Shown: positions 8,933 to 17,691 of the stretch, piece after piece
Position numbering within the stretch: position 1 is the first letter of the stretch
Layout of the letters: every line of letters starts with the position of its first letter
Assembly (NCBI RefSeq): GCF_003991195.1
Contig: NZ_RCWL01000001.1
Span: forward strand, 124,001-188,000
From: Gynurincola endophyticus
GTDB taxonomy: Bacteria > Bacteroidota > Bacteroidia > Chitinophagales > Chitinophagaceae
DNA: 64,000 bases
Direction of reading: 5' to 3'
Position numbers and translations under genes: made by a program
The notes under the pieces: model-generated
What the model was told of the DNA's origin: nothing
The model's input: the letters and a program-made list of their open reading frames with translations, nothing else
Database searches by the model: none

Positions 8933-10330
8933 TTATAATTTTAATTTAACCATTTCGTTGAGCTGTTCGAGATTCAGTCGTTTGGCTACAATTCTTTTCT
9001 GATCATCTACCAGATACAGTAAGGGTGTTTGGAAGATGTCGTATAATTGTTTGTAGCCAGGTTTCTGCTGAGCCAGCAAGGCTTCTTCTGCTGCATGATC
9101 CCGATATGCATGAGTCCAGGTGTCTATTTTATTTGTTTTAATATAGTCTTTCCAGAGGGGTATATCCTGACCAATATTTACGGCTAATAAAACGATACCC
9201 TTTTGTTTCCATTCTTTTTGGTAAACCGAATCTATCTTAGGCATTAGCTCTTTGCAATGCGAACAGGTTGGGTCCCAAAAACATATAACGGTTAAAGGGG
9301 CATTTATCTTGTATAAGGAGATGTTTTTTCCATTGATGTCAATCAGGTCAAGCGCGGGTGCCGGGTTACCAATCTGATTGGCCATCATGCTATAGGCTCT
9401 TTTGTCTATAAACTCTCTTGTTTCTTTCGGAATAAAATCAGCATTTCCCGGTGCTATATGCTTTTCAAAAAGATGGATGAAAACAGCATCCTGCCCCATG
9501 TATTGGGGTTGGATATATTTAGACACAAAATGCATTAGCAGGTAACGATACATTTCAGCATCAACACTGGCAAATGCCAGCATGTAATCAACTTCTTTAA
9601 TAATACTGTCAGCTACAGGGGCAATAATATGAGTAAAGTAGGTATTCAGTTTGCTTTCGAAAAAGGGGGTGCGCAGGTACATGGCATCGGTGAAGTCAAT
9701 AGGCCCCCAGTAGTTATCTTTAAAATATTTTCTAACGTAAGCAGTATCGAACTTCCCTCCCGGTTGCTGGCTGGCCGGAGGAATGGCGGGCTCTTCCATC
9801 GCTTTCAGAAAATGGGCAATCATCGAATTAGGATTACTGTTAACGACCATTTTCCGTGCATCATTTAACTTTTGCTGATAGGTTTGAATACTGTCTTTTA
9901 CCAATGGCGACGGGTCAGGAATTTTATAAAGCCTGTTAAGTGACTGGCCATAGAAATTAGATTGTAAACTGTATTGGTAGAAGAGTTGATTTTCATCAGA
10001 ACCAGTGAACTTCAGATCGTATGGGAACGTTGATGAATTAGACCGGATAGAGAAATTCTGCGATTCAGGAATCAGTAATTCAAACATTATTTCCTTTTGG
10101 GGAGACACCAGAAAATAAATTCCTTTACTCAACGGGTTATTGCCTTTAAAGTGTCCCTTGCCGTTTGCGTCTAAAACCACCGAGTCTTGTAATCCTTTGG
10201 ACGATCCATAATAAAAACCCAGGTAAACTTTCTGATTGGCAAATTTTGAAAGTTCTACAGTGATGTCATGTGATTGAGCAAAACAGGTGCTTATCCAGCA
10301 GCAAACGATCAATAAAAAAAAGTGTTTCAT
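8933..10330 (-). CDS. Secreted TlpA-type thioredoxin-fold protein with N-terminal DUF4369-like domain
   Basis: 465 residues. A signal peptide (FLLIVCCWISTCFAQ) is followed by a beta-rich DUF4369-like domain (about 20-130), a helical DUF5106-like middle region, and a C-terminal thioredoxin fold (about 325-465) with the active-site motif CSHC in FWDPTCSHCKELMPKI. Such proteins act as periplasmic thiol reductants or cytochrome-maturation factors in Bacteroidota; the client is unknown. It is the first gene of a two-gene unit with the parvulin foldase, which suggests a joint role in folding of envelope proteins. Confidence 0.82.
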   Translation of the reverse strand: MKHFFLLIVCCWISTCFAQSHDITVELSKFANQKVYLGFYYGSSKGLQDSVVLDANGKGHFKGNNPLSKGIYFLVSPQKEIMFELLIPESQNFSIRSNSSTFPYDLKFTGSDENQLFYQYSLQSNFYGQSLNRLYKIPDPSPLVKDSIQTYQQKLNDARKMVVNSNPNSMIAHFLKAMEEPAIPPASQQPGGKFDTAYVRKYFKDNYWGPIDFTDAMYLRTPFFESKLNTYFTHIIAPVADSIIKEVDYMLAFASVDAEMYRYLLMHFVSKYIQPQYMGQDAVFIHLFEKHIAPGNADFIPKETREFIDKRAYSMMANQIGNPAPALDLIDINGKNISLYKINAPLTVICFWDPTCSHCKELMPKIDSVYQKEWKQKGIVLLAVNIGQDIPLWKDYIKTNKIDTWTHAYRDHAAEEALLAQQKPGYKQLYDIFQTPLLYLVDDQKRIVAKRLNLEQLNEMVKLKL

Positions 10331-10347
10331 ATTACTGATTAATAAAA

Positions 10348-10372
10348 AGGCTAAAGCAATATGCTTCAGCCT
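10348..10372 (-). terminator. Terminator downstream of the YceI gene
   Basis: 11-bp stem (10348-10358 with 10362-10372) with one mismatch that becomes a G-U pair in minus-strand RNA, followed on that strand by a T-run. Confidence 0.65.
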
Positions 10373-10394
10373 GTAAAAATAAGGTTAAGTTATA

Positions 10395-10997
10395 TTATTG
10401 CTTTACTTCGTCAAGTTCTAATTTTACTTCAACTTCTACCTCTTTTCCAACTACTAATCCACCGGCTTCAATTACACGATTCCATTTAATATTATAGTCG
10501 AAACGGTCAATAGTGGTTTTAGCTTTGAATCCGGCTTTTTTTCCTCTTGCACCCTGAATGCTTCCGCCGTAAGTTACTTCCCAGGTCACTGGTTTGGTAA
10601 CGTCTTTAATAGTAAGATTGCCTTTCAGTTCGTATTTGTTTCCACCTAAATGTTTGAATGAAGTGCTTTTAAAAGTAGCGTTCGGGAATTTTGCAACATC
10701 AAACATATCATCAGCTTTTAAGTGACGATCTCTTCCTTCGTTGTTTGTGTTGATACTTTCAACAGAAATGGTAAAATCAATCTGAGCGTCTGTGAAATCT
10801 TCTTTGGCAGTTTTTATGGTGCCATCAAAAACTTTGAAAGTTCCTTCTACTTCGGATACTACGTTATGCGTAACAACAAATTTTACAACAGAGTGTGAAC
10901 GGTCTACTTTCCACGTGGTTTGGGCATTAACGAATGTTACTGACAGAAAAGTTGACAAAGCCAGGGCCATTGTTCTTTTCAATAGGTTTTTTCTCAT
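10395..10997 (-). CDS. YceI family periplasmic protein
   Basis: YceI proteins are lipocalin-like barrels that bind isoprenoid or other lipophilic molecules in the periplasm. I choose the ATG at 10997, which places a normal signal peptide at the start (MRKNLLKRTMALALSTF, cleavage after VNAQ); a start seven codons upstream would spoil it. Mature domain shows the family text TWKVDRSHSVVKFVVTHNVVSEVEG at its start, DRHLKADDMFDVAKFP in the middle and an FDYNIKWN segment near the end. About 200 residues, the usual size. Single-gene unit. Confidence 0.88.
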   Translation of the reverse strand: MRKNLLKRTMALALSTFLSVTFVNAQTTWKVDRSHSVVKFVVTHNVVSEVEGTFKVFDGTIKTAKEDFTDAQIDFTISVESINTNNEGRDRHLKADDMFDVAKFPNATFKSTSFKHLGGNKYELKGNLTIKDVTKPVTWEVTYGGSIQGARGKKAGFKAKTTIDRFDYNIKWNRVIEAGGLVVGKEVEVEVKLELDEVKQ

Positions 10998-11144
10998 TGG
11001 TGTGTTTGTTTTGATCAATTTAATCTAAGATCAGACTAAATTAAATAAAAGATTTATAAGGATTTATTAAAATCAAAAATTATACCCATCTCTCTTACAG
11101 AATTTTTATACCTTAGTTTCATTATCAAATAGATTTATTCTTTC

Positions 11145-12407
11145 ATGTCTATGAAATTTAGTCAATTAGCAGAAACTCTGATCGGCTCTGAGATTGTAAA
11201 ACTGGGAGCTGATATTAAAGAAAAGATTCGCGGCGGGGAGCATATCTATAACTTTACCATCGGCGATTTCGATCCTTCTATTTTTCCGATTCCGGATGGT
11301 TTAAAGACCGCCATTATTGAGGCTTATCAACAAAATTTCACGAACTATCCTTCTGCGGAAGGTAATTTAGACCTGAGAGAGAGTATTTCTTCTTTTCTGG
11401 AGAAGAATGCCGGTGTTAAATATGGGGTAGATGAGATTTTGGTGGCTTCCGGCGGAAGACCGTTAATCTATACTTTATACCGTGCTATCTGTGACCCGGG
11501 TGATGAGGTGGTATACGCTGTTCCTTCATGGAATAATAATCATTATACACATTTTGTAGGAGCCACTCACGTGACGATTGAAACGACACCTGAAACCAAC
11601 TTCATGCTAACGGCAGAGCAGATCGCTCCTTATATATCAAGTGCAACATTACTGGCTTTATGTTCGCCCTTAAATCCGACCGGTACAGTTTTCAACACAG
11701 AAGAGTTGAAAAAAATCTGCGATATGGTTGTAGCTGAAAATGCTAAGCGTGGAGCAGACCGCAAGAAGTTATATGTGATGTATGATCAGATGTATTGGAT
11801 GCTGACTTTTGATGGTATTAAACACGTTGATCCGGTAACACTGGTTCCGGAGATGCGCAACTATACTATTTTTGTTGATGCCATCAGTAAAGTATTTGCT
11901 GCAACGGGTGTCAGAGTGGGTTGGTCAACCGGCCCTAAAGCAGTATTGGCAAAAATGAAAGCCATATTAAGCCATGTAGGGGCCTGGGCTCCGATGGCCG
12001 AACAAAAAGCTACTGCAAAATTCCTTTTACAACAAACTGAAATCGATCAGTATTTAGCTTCCTTTAAAACGAAGGTATATGCCCGTCTGAAAGGTATTTA
12101 TGAAGGGTTTCAACAGTTGAAAGCAGAAGGTTTTGCCGTTGATGCTATTGCTCCTCAGGCAGCTATATACCTGACGCTTCAGTTCAATCTGGCAGGTAAA
12201 ACAACTGCTGACGGAAAGTTACTGGCAAAACAGTCGGATGTTACCGGATATTTATTAGATAAGGCAAAACTGGCGATTGTACCATTTAGTGCGTTTGGTG
12301 CTTCTGCCGATTCAAACTGGTACAGACTGTCGATCGGAACCTGTAAGCTCGAAGAGATTCCTGCAATGATAGAGCAGTTGAGAAAAGCGCTGATTGAGTT
12401 GAAGTAA
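11145..12407 (+). CDS. PLP-dependent class I/II aminotransferase
   Basis: Fold-type I aminotransferase of 420 residues. Visible active-site parts: ASGGRP near 101-106, SPLNPTG with the substrate-site Asn near 177, MYDQMYW with Asp214 contacting the pyridine nitrogen, and the PLP lysine Lys249 in DAISKVFAATGVRVGW. The C-terminal arginine that binds the alpha-carboxylate is in WYRLSIGT. The substrate cannot be read from the sequence; aspartate and related amino acids are typical for this subgroup. It is flanked by a perfect terminator and has no partner gene. Confidence 0.85.
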   Translation: MSMKFSQLAETLIGSEIVKLGADIKEKIRGGEHIYNFTIGDFDPSIFPIPDGLKTAIIEAYQQNFTNYPSAEGNLDLRESISSFLEKNAGVKYGVDEILVASGGRPLIYTLYRAICDPGDEVVYAVPSWNNNHYTHFVGATHVTIETTPETNFMLTAEQIAPYISSATLLALCSPLNPTGTVFNTEELKKICDMVVAENAKRGADRKKLYVMYDQMYWMLTFDGIKHVDPVTLVPEMRNYTIFVDAISKVFAATGVRVGWSTGPKAVLAKMKAILSHVGAWAPMAEQKATAKFLLQQTEIDQYLASFKTKVYARLKGIYEGFQQLKAEGFAVDAIAPQAAIYLTLQFNLAGKTTADGKLLAKQSDVTGYLLDKAKLAIVPFSAFGASADSNWYRLSIGTCKLEEIPAMIEQLRKALIELK

Positions 12408-12466
12408 TAATAAATATAAGAATAGTATCCGCAGTGATGAGGATGTTGGAGCGGACTTACAATAAT

Positions 12467-12500
12467 AAGAGGGAATTACTTCAATGAGTAATTCCCTCTT
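12467..12500. terminator. Bidirectional terminator
   Basis: 14-bp perfect stem (12467-12480 with 12487-12500), 6-nt loop, between the aminotransferase and a converging small gene. Confidence 0.85.
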
Positions 12501-12507
12501 TAATATG

Positions 12508-12756
12508 TTAGTTTTTGTTTAGTAAAAATAGAAATGGCTGCTTGCTCAGTTTAGCCAGGGCTTTCTGAATATGCTGCTTCGTCTGAAGTATCTTGTGTTT
12601 ATCTACATCGATAACTTCATAACATTTAAGGCTGTTGTTTTCTGTTTCATACCAATACAAGAGCTGATTGAGTGATTCTAACTCTGATTGAATGGCACTG
12701 TCGTCAACATTTTCATCTTTTACTAAGACAAGCAAATCGCGATTGGAGCTTTTCAT
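12508..12756 (-). CDS. Small hypothetical protein, 82 residues
   Basis: A charged soluble protein with no motif I recognise; it has a helical central part (SELESLNQLLYWYETENNSL) and a VIDVDKHKILQTKQHIQKAL helix. No signal peptide or membrane segment. It follows a 46-residue lipoprotein gene after 12 nt on the same strand, so the two are probably one transcript ending at the hairpin at 12467-12500. The frame is open, has a normal ATG and sits between well-defined signals, which supports a real gene, but function is unknown. Confidence 0.6.
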   Translation of the reverse strand: MKSSNRDLLVLVKDENVDDSAIQSELESLNQLLYWYETENNSLKCYEVIDVDKHKILQTKQHIQKALAKLSKQPFLFLLNKN

Positions 12757-12768
12757 GATAATTAAACT

Positions 12769-12909
12769 TTAATAGCCTACAAAGCCTTTGTTCAAGGCGC
12801 ATCCACAACCTTTGCCCCTGGTAGTTTTTGACGATGTACAGCTGGCGGCAAAAACAGCTAATACCAACACAGCGATAAGGATTTTAAAATTGATTGATTT
12901 ATTCTTCAT
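12769..12909 (-). CDS. Tiny Cys-rich lipoprotein, 46 residues
   Basis: The frame reads a positively charged N-terminus (MKNKSINFK), a hydrophobic stretch (ILIAVLVLAVF), a lipobox AASC at residues 21-24, then a 22-residue mature part with KTTRGKGCGCALNKGFVGY. This is a lipoprotein signal followed by a short tail holding a Cys-Gly-Cys motif. It lies 12 nt before the 82-residue gene. Bacteroidota genomes contain comparable tiny lipoproteins ending in a GCGC...GFVGY-like tail; their role is unknown. Too short for routine gene callers. Confidence 0.7.
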   Translation of the reverse strand: MKNKSINFKILIAVLVLAVFAASCTSSKTTRGKGCGCALNKGFVGY

Positions 12910-12978
12910 ATCTGTTTCCTAAGTTAACAAAAAAACAATATATAACTTTCGTAAATTTATCTTTTTTTTGAAATTTTT

Positions 12979-14100
12979 ATGAGTAATAAGAAACCATTAG
13001 TCGTGCTTTCAATGCTAAACTGGGGCTTCGGTCATCTTACTCGGTGTTTTCCAATCATTCTCTCCTTAATAGAACTAAAAAAACAGCTACTTATTGTTTG
13101 TACACCTGCGCAGCAAGAGGTTTTAGCAAAATCTTTTGACGGATTAATTTTTTTTAATGCAGCAGATGATGCCCCAAAATACGGAAAAACTAAAGCAGCA
13201 ACCCTATTCAAATTAAGCCTGCAAGCACCCTTTCAGTTAATGAAAGTAAAAAGAGATAACAAAATTGTAGCACGTCTGAGCCAGCAGTATGACATTGAGT
13301 TGATTATATCAGATAATAAATATGGATTTTATCACCCGGAAATTCCTTCTGTTATACTGACGCATCAATTAAATATTCAAACCGGCTTAGGAAAATGGGT
13401 GGATGCAGTTGCCAACCGGATTAACCGCAAGTTATTGTCGCGTTTTAATGAAGTGTGGGTGGTAGATGGTGTGGGGCTAAATAGTTTAGCGGGAAGTTTA
13501 TCTGCCGCTTCAGATAATATTCAGGTACCTGTAAAATGGATAGGTTCTTTGAATAGATTACAAACTCAGGCGCAAAAAGGTTCGGAAAAATTATTAATTA
13601 TTTTGTCAGGCCCCGAACCGCAGCGTACGGTGCTAGAGGAACTTATTGTTAATCAGCTTCCTGTGAATAACCGACACATTACATTCATTCGGGGTACAAA
13701 AAAAGAATTTTCAGTGCAGGCACTTCAAAAATTGTCATCACTGCAGTTTACTAACTGGATAGATCTTGCCGGTTTGGCCGAGATAGAACATCTTTTATCG
13801 CAAACAGAATGGGTAATGGGCAGAGCCGGCTATACCAGCTTAATGGAGTGGATTACGGGCGGTTGGAAATCTATTGTAATTCCCACTCCCGGTCAGGCTG
13901 AACAAGAATACCTGGCCTGCTACCTGATGCAAAGAGGGTGGGTTTTTTCAGTGGAACAAAATGATTTCAATTTACAGAACTGCATAAAAAAAGCCGCTGC
14001 CTTCTCTTATAATGATATAAGACCGGCAGCAGCTGATAAAAATGAGATAAAGGCGCTTATTGCTTCATTACTTTCCTCGTCTTCGAACCATATTGAATAA
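12979..14100 (+). CDS. Glycosyltransferase, GT28/MurG-like fold
   Basis: 373 residues with an N-terminal segment SMLNWGFGHLTRCFPIILSL (a glycine-rich loop as in MurG-like enzymes that bind acceptor and phosphate) and a C-terminal nucleotide-sugar site LSQTEWVMGRAGYTSLMEWITGG followed by VIPTPGQAEQEYLA. The order matches UDP-sugar GT-B transferases of family 28. No signal peptide or membrane helix, so a cytoplasmic or peripheral enzyme, perhaps making a glycolipid or surface sugar. Its 3' end overlaps the converging hydrolase gene by 44 bp. Confidence 0.78.
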   Translation: MSNKKPLVVLSMLNWGFGHLTRCFPIILSLIELKKQLLIVCTPAQQEVLAKSFDGLIFFNAADDAPKYGKTKAATLFKLSLQAPFQLMKVKRDNKIVARLSQQYDIELIISDNKYGFYHPEIPSVILTHQLNIQTGLGKWVDAVANRINRKLLSRFNEVWVVDGVGLNSLAGSLSAASDNIQVPVKWIGSLNRLQTQAQKGSEKLLIILSGPEPQRTVLEELIVNQLPVNNRHITFIRGTKKEFSVQALQKLSSLQFTNWIDLAGLAEIEHLLSQTEWVMGRAGYTSLMEWITGGWKSIVIPTPGQAEQEYLACYLMQRGWVFSVEQNDFNLQNCIKKAAAFSYNDIRPAAADKNEIKALIASLLSSSSNHIE

Positions 14101-15466
14101 TATATAGTCCGCGTGACCATTGTTCTGTGTTTACGGCTAATGATATTCTTCCGTTATTTAGCTGATAAGCCTGTTGAAATAATATCTTTCCATTGATATC
14201 GACAATACGAATCGGTAAAGAGTGCTGTGTAGCATCGAATATCTCTACGTTGAGTTGTGTATAGAATGGATTTTGTTTAACAACTATTTCACTTTGAGTA
14301 GCAATCGTGATCCATTTAATAGGATAGTATTCTATAAATCCGTCTTTGTCTACCTGCGATAAACGGTATTGTATTTTACCATTTACCGGAAATGCATCGG
14401 TCCATTCATAGCTTGATCCGGAGGGATTGTTTCTGGTATATAGAGAGTCTACACGCTGGAAAGCTTCCCCTTCTCTGGCTCTTTCTATATAAAAGAGGTA
14501 ACCGTTTTGTTCCTGACTTGTTTGCCATTGTAAAAAAGGTTGACCATTGCGTAGGCTAACCTCAAAGTTTGCTAATTGCACCGGCAGTACCATTCCTGAG
14601 CTGTAAGAAATCATGAATTCATAGATATTAACAGATCGTCCGTTAATAGTCTTTTTGTAGTTGGGGTCGAGCATGATTGACCAGGTATCGTGCGGATCCT
14701 GCAGACATGGAAAACCTGGCTCAGGGAAGTTAGACAAAATCGCTCTTTTGTCAGTGCTCGCATTATTAATATTCGCATGATTCATTAGTGCAGCATTTGC
14801 GTCGCACATTAAATCGCTGGAGCATTGACTCGTCCATACACCCAGCTTATTCCTTCCAATATTCTGAGCTATTCCATTGCTTATATATTTACAAGCGGCG
14901 ATGGGGATAATGGCAGCGATACTTTGCGCATTCCTGTCGCTGCTGCCTACATATTTCTGTATCACTTCTGCACCCTGTGACGCACCGATCAGATAGATTC
15001 TATCAGTATCTACCCGATATTGTTGTGTGGCATAGTTGATAAAATCGCCGATGGCGACTTCGCTATAATCCCAATCTGAAAACTGTGGCGACAGAGTGAT
15101 AAAAGGAAATTCTCTTCCATTGGCATTTACCAGTGCCGAAGGCCAGGTACCTCTTTCAATCATTGCCGTAGGATAGTTCATTACAGGATTAAAAAGTTTA
15201 CATAGGCCATTCGCATTTGCCGACCCGTCACCTGCATCCCCCCTGCCATGTACAAAAATGACCAGAGGATAAAACCGGTTTTGAGAAGACCAATAATCAG
15301 CCGGAACATGTTCTACATAACCTTTAATAAGATTCGTGTTCGGAATGGTGACATTGGTTCTGAGTTCTTGTTTCGTTGGGCTGATGGTTCCTTCACAGCT
15401 ATTCTGCGATTGGAGACCTGCATAGGGAAGCAGCCCTAATAATAGGTAAAGCGTTACTGTTTTCAT
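14057..15466 (-). CDS. Secreted alpha/beta hydrolase (esterase/depolymerase-like) with T9SS type A sorting domain
   Basis: I choose the ATG at 15466, which gives a clean signal peptide (MKTVTLYLLLGLLPYAGLQSQ). The catalytic domain has an HGRGD oxyanion strand and the nucleophile elbow GASQG (IYLIGASQGAEV), with a late PHDTW histidine, as in PHB-depolymerase-like and feruloyl-esterase-like enzymes. The last 160 residues contain a Bacteroidota beta-sandwich linker (FEVSLRNGQPFLQWQTSQEQNG) and a T9SS sorting tail ending GLYIIQYGSKTRKVMKQ. It is a tandem paralogue of the next upstream gene. Its natural ester substrate is not evident. Confidence 0.85.
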   Translation of the reverse strand: MKTVTLYLLLGLLPYAGLQSQNSCEGTISPTKQELRTNVTIPNTNLIKGYVEHVPADYWSSQNRFYPLVIFVHGRGDAGDGSANANGLCKLFNPVMNYPTAMIERGTWPSALVNANGREFPFITLSPQFSDWDYSEVAIGDFINYATQQYRVDTDRIYLIGASQGAEVIQKYVGSSDRNAQSIAAIIPIAACKYISNGIAQNIGRNKLGVWTSQCSSDLMCDANAALMNHANINNASTDKRAILSNFPEPGFPCLQDPHDTWSIMLDPNYKKTINGRSVNIYEFMISYSSGMVLPVQLANFEVSLRNGQPFLQWQTSQEQNGYLFYIERAREGEAFQRVDSLYTRNNPSGSSYEWTDAFPVNGKIQYRLSQVDKDGFIEYYPIKWITIATQSEIVVKQNPFYTQLNVEIFDATQHSLPIRIVDINGKILFQQAYQLNNGRISLAVNTEQWSRGLYIIQYGSKTRKVMKQ

Positions 15467-15523
15467 TAAAATGAGATTTAGATACGGCATTCCGGTAGTA
15501 GATAACTACCGGACAATCGTTCA

Positions 15524-16978
15524 CTATCTTTTGATCAATTTGTGTGTTTCTGTTGTTCCGTTGCTTTGAATAGAGAGCAGATACATGCCTGCCGGCCAAT
15601 TGCCTGCCTGCACTTCTACATCTCTTCTTCCAGCCTGGGCCTGTAGCTTTTCTGTGTGGTATACTTTTCCCTGAATATCTCTCACCTGAATCTGATATTG
15701 GTCGGATACAGTAGATTGAATGGAAAACTTAACCTGATGCTGGAAAGGATTATTGATAATCGTAATTAATTTTTGCGCCTGGATCGTGATCTTTTTAATT
15801 TCAAAAAACTGCAGTTTCCCGTCTTTATCTTTTTGAACCAACCTGTAATAGTTGTTTCCAATAGAAGGGTTACCGTCTACCCATTGGTATTTGCTTCCGT
15901 TAGGGATATTTTTAGTAAACAGTGAGTCGGCAACAATAAAGTTCATGTTATCGCCTGCGCGTTCAATGTAAAAGTATTCGCCATTTTCTTCCTGAGTGGT
16001 TTCCCATGATAACCAGCCTTGATTGTTGACTACTTTAACGTCGAATGACTTCAGGGTTACCGGGAGAATCTGGCCTGCTGTTAATGTGCCGAACCATTGG
16101 TAAACTGAGGCCGGGCTCGACAATGTTGAATAGGTGAATGACGGGCTTAAGGTTGGGGTCCACGAATCATGTGGATTACCACTCACACATCCTGTGGAGT
16201 TGGTGAGGTGCGATAAAACGTTTTTATTGTTATCAACGCCGGCGGTTCTTAACCTGTTATAATTATTAGAAGCGGTTTGGCTGTTACAAAGGTTGTCATT
16301 TTCGCATTGTGACTGCCAAACGCCTACGTTTCCGTTTTTAATATTTTGTGCCTGAGTGGCATTGATGGCTGAACAAGGCGAAAGAGCGAGAATTCCGGCA
16401 ATTTTTTTCGCATTAGCTTCGCTGGAACCTACGTACTCTAATGCTACGTTTGCCCCCTGGCTGGTACCAATCAGATAAATTCTGCTGGCGTCGACGTTGT
16501 AGTTGGCTTTTGCATATTCAATAAAAGCATCAACGGGTACATGACTATAAGTACCTACGGTAAACTGAGGTGTTAACGTAATGAATCTTTTATTTTCATT
16601 AGTACCGGTGGGCAGTGTGGCCGGCCAGCTACCGTTTTCAATTCTGATGTAAGGAAAGGCCTGCCATTTGTTAGCAAAAAATTTACACAGGTCGGCTTCT
16701 GTTCCATTACCCCATTCATTGAGTACGTGTAATACGATTACTAAAGGATATTTTGTGTTAGCATCCTGGGCATTGTAGCCGTCGGGAAGGTGTTCCAGAT
16801 AACCTTTTACCTGATTGGTATTGGGTATGGTAACATTGGCGCGCGGAGATTGAAATCTCACTTCGGTCAATGCAACAGGGTCACCCGGATAACAGGTGAG
16901 TTTAACAGATTGAGCGAACCCGGTCACTGCCAGACCTAAAGTCAGACAGGTGAGGAAGGTTGATTTAAGGCTAGACAT
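15524..16978 (-). CDS. Secreted alpha/beta hydrolase with T9SS type A sorting domain (paralogue)
   Basis: 484 residues with the same architecture as its downstream neighbour: signal peptide (ending TGFAQ), N-terminal text ANVTIPNTNQVKGYLEHLPDGY, nucleophile elbow GTSQG in RIYLIGTSQGANVALEYVGSS, late NPHDSW histidine, then the LKSFDVKVVNNQGWLSWETTQEENG sandwich and a T9SS tail ending GMYLLSIQSNGTTETHKLIKR. The alignable order and shared spacer motifs show a tandem duplication. Four disulfide-type cysteines (SQCENDNLC, TGCV) are kept in both copies. 57 nt separate the two genes, so they are probably co-transcribed. Confidence 0.85.
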   Translation of the reverse strand: MSSLKSTFLTCLTLGLAVTGFAQSVKLTCYPGDPVALTEVRFQSPRANVTIPNTNQVKGYLEHLPDGYNAQDANTKYPLVIVLHVLNEWGNGTEADLCKFFANKWQAFPYIRIENGSWPATLPTGTNENKRFITLTPQFTVGTYSHVPVDAFIEYAKANYNVDASRIYLIGTSQGANVALEYVGSSEANAKKIAGILALSPCSAINATQAQNIKNGNVGVWQSQCENDNLCNSQTASNNYNRLRTAGVDNNKNVLSHLTNSTGCVSGNPHDSWTPTLSPSFTYSTLSSPASVYQWFGTLTAGQILPVTLKSFDVKVVNNQGWLSWETTQEENGEYFYIERAGDNMNFIVADSLFTKNIPNGSKYQWVDGNPSIGNNYYRLVQKDKDGKLQFFEIKKITIQAQKLITIINNPFQHQVKFSIQSTVSDQYQIQVRDIQGKVYHTEKLQAQAGRRDVEVQAGNWPAGMYLLSIQSNGTTETHKLIKR

Positions 16979-17065
16979 AAAGAAATAAATTACAAGTCAT
17001 TAAAGTTTGTTTCTATAGGGGATGGACCTGTAATGTTCTTCCTGATAGGTAATGGATAAGGATGC

Positions 17066-17533
17066 TTATGGTTTGTGGAAATGGATATAGGACATTGCTT
17101 GTGTTCCAAAATCATTCCAGCCATTTACATTTGTGTTCAAAAATACGGCACTTCCGGTAGGAAGTACATCAATTTTTACATTTGAATGTAAATTTATTAA
17201 ATCGGTGATTCCGGGATTGTGTGCTACAACAGCAATTGTATCAAACTGGTTATTAGTTTGCTGTATTACTTTAACCAGCTGTTCGGCAGAAGCGTTATAA
17301 AGTTCTTCGTAAGGTTGGATTGGGACGCTGGGGCTGCTAAAACTACTTGCTGTTTCCATTGTTCTTATAGCAGAACTGGCTACAATAAGTTGAAGGCCTA
17401 ACTGGTTTTTGTGGATAAATGTATCTAGAAGCATACATTGTGCGGTACCGATGTCGGTCAGTTTCCTTTCAAAATCGCTTGAAAAAAAGTCGTAACCGCT
17501 ATCAGCATGTCTTACAATTAAAATATGCTTCAT
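17066..17533 (-). CDS. SixA-like histidine phosphatase
   Basis: 155-residue phosphoglycerate-mutase-fold phosphatase. N-terminal ILIVRHADSG carries the phosphorylated histidine (RHA variant of RHG), SSAIRTMETA holds the second arginine, and VVAHNPGITDL contains the second active-site histidine. The length and the YDFFSSDFERKLTDIG segment match SixA (phosphohistidine phosphatase) rather than metabolic mutases. It probably dephosphorylates phosphohistidine or another small phosphoester; no kinase partner is adjacent. Upstream lies a response regulator on the same strand, separated by two hairpins. Confidence 0.8.
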   Translation of the reverse strand: MKHILIVRHADSGYDFFSSDFERKLTDIGTAQCMLLDTFIHKNQLGLQLIVASSAIRTMETASSFSSPSVPIQPYEELYNASAEQLVKVIQQTNNQFDTIAVVAHNPGITDLINLHSNVKIDVLPTGSAVFLNTNVNGWNDFGTQAMSYIHFHKP

Positions 17534-17556
17534 AAATAATTTTTAGCGTGGTTAAA

Positions 17557-17614
17557 AAAAGAGGGGCAAGCCCCTCTTTTTAAAAAATAATATACTGCTC
17601 GCACAGTATATTAT
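17557..17614 (-). terminator. Two consecutive hairpins ending the response-regulator transcript
   Basis: First met from the response regulator is an 11-bp A/T-rich stem (17587-17597 with 17604-17614), then a 10-bp G/C stem (17557-17566 with 17571-17580) with a T-run on the minus strand. The second is a canonical terminator. Confidence 0.75.
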
Positions 17615-17691
17615 TCTATAAAGTTCCCCATAGGTATCAAACAGTCGGCAGATTTAGCAAGCAAATAGTTTGCCAAATTTGAAGTTTGATA

